NCBI GenBank assembly: GCA_003527965.1
Contig: DPVY01000344.1
Span: forward strand, 1 to 7,347
From: Fidelibacterota bacterium
GTDB taxonomy: Bacteria > Fidelibacterota > UBA2242
Direction: 5' to 3'
DNA length: 7,347 bases
The first letter of the stretch is position 1. Each line of letters begins with the position of its first letter. Below the pieces are notes generated by a model, which did no database searches, was not told the origin of the DNA, and saw nothing but the letters and a program-made list of their open reading frames with translations. Below are positions 5,143 to 7,347 of the stretch, in pieces. A program made the position numbers and the translations under genes.

Positions 5143-6663
5143 ATGAAATCAGTTATGTTTGTGTCCTTGATACTCGTTTTAGCGATGGGTATCGCAATGG
5201 CAGGTGGTATTGTAGGGAATACCAACCAAAGCGCCGCGTTTGTGCGGACATTGAACCGTAATGCATCTACGGATGTTGATGCGGTTTATTTCAATCCGGC
5301 TGGATTGACGAGATTAGAGGATGGTCTGTATCTTTCTTTAAGTAATCAATCGATTTTTCAAACCAAAACTGTAACAAATAGTTATCAGTTTCTAAATACT
5401 GATGAATTTGTCGGAGATGTCAAAGCACTGCTATTCCCTAATTTTTATTTAGCCTACAAAACCGGAAAATTGGCATTTTCGGCGGGTTTCGAACCAATCG
5501 GTGGGGGCGGAAGCGCCAATTTTGAAAAAGGATTACCTTCCTTTGAATTACCGGTTTCAGACCTTAAGGCCAAACTAGGAATGAATTATAGACTCAATAC
5601 AAGCTTTGAGGGAAGTTCAATTTACTATGGAGGTCAGGCGGGAATTACCTACAAACTGAATGATATGGTATCAGTTGCTGTCGGTGCGCGTTATGTAATG
5701 GCCTCGAACAGCTATCTTGGTCATCTCAAAGATATAGAGATTCAGACGACGAGCGGCTGGATGCGTGCGGATGACTATTTTAACGCAGCATCAGCCAACG
5801 CAGCGGGCGCTGCGACAAGTCTGCAACCCCTTGTCGATGGTGGTGCGAGCGGTTTAACCCTGGCTGAAGCACAGGGTGCCGGCTACTTAACAGCGGCACA
5901 GGTTGCGCAATTGGAAGGCGGTCTCACTCAGGTCGGGCTCAATCCGGCTAATTATCCGACCGTTGGAGCAACCCAGGCGGCTTATAACGGTGTTTCGGCG
6001 ACTATGACGGCTACTGCCGGTCAACTCGGTGATGTAGAAGTTGATGCCGTCCAAAAAGGAAGTGGCATTACACCTATTTTTAGCGCTTTTATTACACCAT
6101 TCGAAGGACTTGATATCGCCCTTCGTTATGAAATGAAAACCAAATTAGAACTTGAGAATGAAACTGAAGTTGACGGAAGCGGTCTGTTTCCCGACGGAGG
6201 TAAAACCAACACTGACATGCCTGCTATGATGGCGCTTGGTGTTTCTTATAAAGTTATGCCGGCATTGAGATCTGAGTTCAACCTCAATTACTACCTGCAT
6301 TCGGATGTTAATTGGGATGGCAGAGAAGATAACGTCGAGAATGGATACGAAGCCGGTGTTGCTGTAGAATATTGTCTTAATGACAAGCTAAAAGCCAGTG
6401 TTGGATTCTTGAATGCTGATGGAGGCGCCAAACCGGCTTATCAGACGGATATTAGTTATAGTCTCAAATCAAATACAATTGCCCTTGGCGCTGCCTATGC
6501 GGTTTCACCGAACCTGATCGTGAATGTTGGTGGAATGAATACCTTCTATCAGGATTGCGAACGACCATTTTCGCATACACTTGGAACTATTGATATTCCT
6601 GTAATTGAGACATACAAAAAAACGTCAATAGGTTTTGCAGTCGGTGTAGATTACAAATTTTAA
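5143..6663 (+). CDS. FadL/OMPP1/TodX family outer-membrane transporter
   Basis: This predicted outer-membrane beta-barrel takes up long-chain fatty acids or other hydrophobic compounds. It has 506 residues, above E. coli FadL (about 446). Residues 1-20 form a signal peptide (MKS, a hydrophobic core, then AMA with likely cleavage before GG). The start of the mature protein has the family hallmark NQSAAFVRTLNR (28-39) followed by AVYFNPAGLTRL (47-58), with the NPA motif of the N-terminal hatch region. The rest alternates short strands and glycine or aromatic turns and ends in VGVDYKF, with the C-terminal phenylalanine typical of barrels recognised by BamA. An alanine- and glycine-rich segment at about residues 205-298 interrupts the strand pattern and explains the extra length; it is probably a long extracellular loop. 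The gene has its own upstream region, so it may be regulated separately from glpK, though the lipase and kinase nearby suggest a shared lipid role. The substrate could instead be an aromatic hydrocarbon, as for TodX. The symbol fadL is likely but the lineage is distant. Confidence 0.9.
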   Translation: MKSVMFVSLILVLAMGIAMAGGIVGNTNQSAAFVRTLNRNASTDVDAVYFNPAGLTRLEDGLYLSLSNQSIFQTKTVTNSYQFLNTDEFVGDVKALLFPNFYLAYKTGKLAFSAGFEPIGGGGSANFEKGLPSFELPVSDLKAKLGMNYRLNTSFEGSSIYYGGQAGITYKLNDMVSVAVGARYVMASNSYLGHLKDIEIQTTSGWMRADDYFNAASANAAGAATSLQPLVDGGASGLTLAEAQGAGYLTAAQVAQLEGGLTQVGLNPANYPTVGATQAAYNGVSATMTATAGQLGDVEVDAVQKGSGITPIFSAFITPFEGLDIALRYEMKTKLELENETEVDGSGLFPDGGKTNTDMPAMMALGVSYKVMPALRSEFNLNYYLHSDVNWDGREDNVENGYEAGVAVEYCLNDKLKASVGFLNADGGAKPAYQTDISYSLKSNTIALGAAYAVSPNLIVNVGGMNTFYQDCERPFSHTLGTIDIPVIETYKKTSIGFAVGVDYKF

Positions 6664-6700
6664 ATTCAATTAGAATTGCATTAAAAGATGAATTAAACAT

Positions 6701-6735
6701 AGCAGGGGAAAACTCGGTACTGAGTTTCCCCTGTT
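6701..6735 (+). terminator. Strong hairpin, probable terminator of the FadL-type gene
   Basis: AGCAGGGGAAA (6701-6711) pairs with TTTCCCCTGTT (6725-6735). The stem continues as CTCG (6713-6716) with TGAG (6721-6724), with one bulged A, a G-T pair near each end and a GTAC loop. That is about 15 base pairs, with a GC-rich block in the lower half. The tail AAATTATTT is T-containing but not a clean T-run, so termination may be partial. It lies 37 bases after the FadL-type stop codon and ends 19 bases before the next start codon. Confidence 0.7.
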
Positions 6736-6754
6736 AAATTATTTGGGGTTTATA

Positions 6755-7347
6755 ATGAAACGGTTATTTGTCGTATTCATTGCTATTTGGATAACGTCGA
6801 GTTTTATTTTTGCCCAGCAAAAAGAGTGCACCGGCTGGGGCTGGGGCGGTGTGCCGGCGCTGAATTATAACGCCGATGACGGATTTGGTTATGGGATTTT
6901 GCTTGATTTATTTAATTATCAGGACGGCGGATATTCGCCTTATTATTTTAAAATAAATCCTATTATTTTTTTTACGACCGGCGGTAAACAGGACCATATT
7001 TTATTTTTTGATGCACCCTATCTGCTTGGAAGAGGGATGAGGTTCAATGTCAGGCTAAGATTTAAGACGGAGGATTTCTATCCGTATTATGGTCTGGGCA
7101 ATGATTCCGAATACAACGAAAGTTATATAGAAACCGATGATGATAATAATTCATTGGATACTTTACACGGCAAGCATTATTACACCGTCCAGAGTGATGA
7201 AGTCATATTAATATCGAACTTTCAAAAAGCGCTGGTTTACCGGGGAGACGGCAAACCGAAAATTTCCGCCTTAGCCGGTCTGGGCGTTATTCATGTCAAT
7301 ATGACTGAAAACGAAAATGACGGCATCGTTACAAAATATGGATATGA
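6755..7347 (+). CDS. Outer-membrane beta-barrel protein, Omp85/surface-antigen-like (3' end cut off)
   Basis: The frame is open from ATG 6755 to the window edge (197 codons and 2 bases). Residues 1-20 are a signal peptide: MKRLF, a hydrophobic core, then FIFA with probable cleavage before QQ. Mature residues 27-120 read like the first strands of an Omp85 (BamA/TamA-type) barrel: GWGWGGVPALNYNADDGFGYG (27-47), a strand PYYFKINPIIFFTTGG (62-77), and the paired-strand motif FYPYYGLGNDSEY (108-120). Related proteins show G-x-P-x-x-x-Y-x-x-D-x-G-x-G-Y-G followed later by F-Y-G-x-G-N. No POTRA domains precede the barrel, so this would be a stand-alone barrel of unknown function rather than BamA itself. 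The ribosome binding site is weak (GGGG at 6745-6748), and the strong hairpin 19 bases upstream leaves little room for its own promoter. The family call is from pattern recognition, and the missing C-terminus prevents confirmation. Confidence 0.7.
   Translation, partial: MKRLFVVFIAIWITSSFIFAQQKECTGWGWGGVPALNYNADDGFGYGILLDLFNYQDGGYSPYYFKINPIIFFTTGGKQDHILFFDAPYLLGRGMRFNVRLRFKTEDFYPYYGLGNDSEYNESYIETDDDNNSLDTLHGKHYYTVQSDEVILISNFQKALVYRGDGKPKISALAGLGVIHVNMTENENDGIVTKYGY

Overview
The window looks like chromosomal DNA from a Gram-negative (diderm) bacterium. Two outer-membrane beta-barrel proteins with signal peptides are encoded at the right end. Base composition is moderate, with AT-rich intergenic DNA. 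Most genes have a recognisable Shine-Dalgarno sequence (AGGAG, GAGGA, GGAG), which argues against typical Bacteroidia. The FadL/OMPP1 type and the short Omp85-like barrel would fit an FCB-group relative such as Calditrichota, Ignavibacteria or a KSB1-like lineage. That placement is an impression from protein style and was not tested. All complete genes are on the + strand and end in TAA. I see no mobile element, tRNA, rRNA or CRISPR array.

Layout: 1-378 is AT-rich DNA with no convincing gene. At 379-519 lies a short NfeD-like reading frame with a very strong ribosome binding site but a TGA at codon 4; it is probably a relic. It runs directly into a monoacylglycerol-lipase-type alpha/beta hydrolase (521-1360). 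After 106 bp come a Na+/phosphate cotransporter with a fused PhoU-like tail (1467-3128) and, 22 bp later, glycerol kinase glpK (3151-4602). A 540-bp noncoding stretch (4603-5142) is unusually rich in palindromes, including a perfect 16-bp Crp/Fnr-like site. It leads to a FadL/OMPP1-type outer-membrane fatty-acid transporter (5143-6663). A strong hairpin at 6701-6735 precedes a second outer-membrane barrel gene, Omp85/surface-antigen-like, cut off by the window end (6755-7347).

Together the genes suggest a lipid-use neighbourhood. The FadL-type channel would import long-chain fatty acids or other hydrophobic compounds. The cytoplasmic hydrolase would split monoacylglycerol into fatty acid and glycerol. 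GlpK would trap glycerol as glycerol-3-phosphate, and the Na+/Pi carrier may supply phosphate. The functional link is inferred from gene order. The family calls for the hydrolase, transporter, kinase and FadL protein rest on clear motifs. I found no clearly new system. The features most worth a second look are the palindrome-rich intergenic region, the interrupted NfeD-like frame, and the glycerol kinase that lacks the known allosteric segments.
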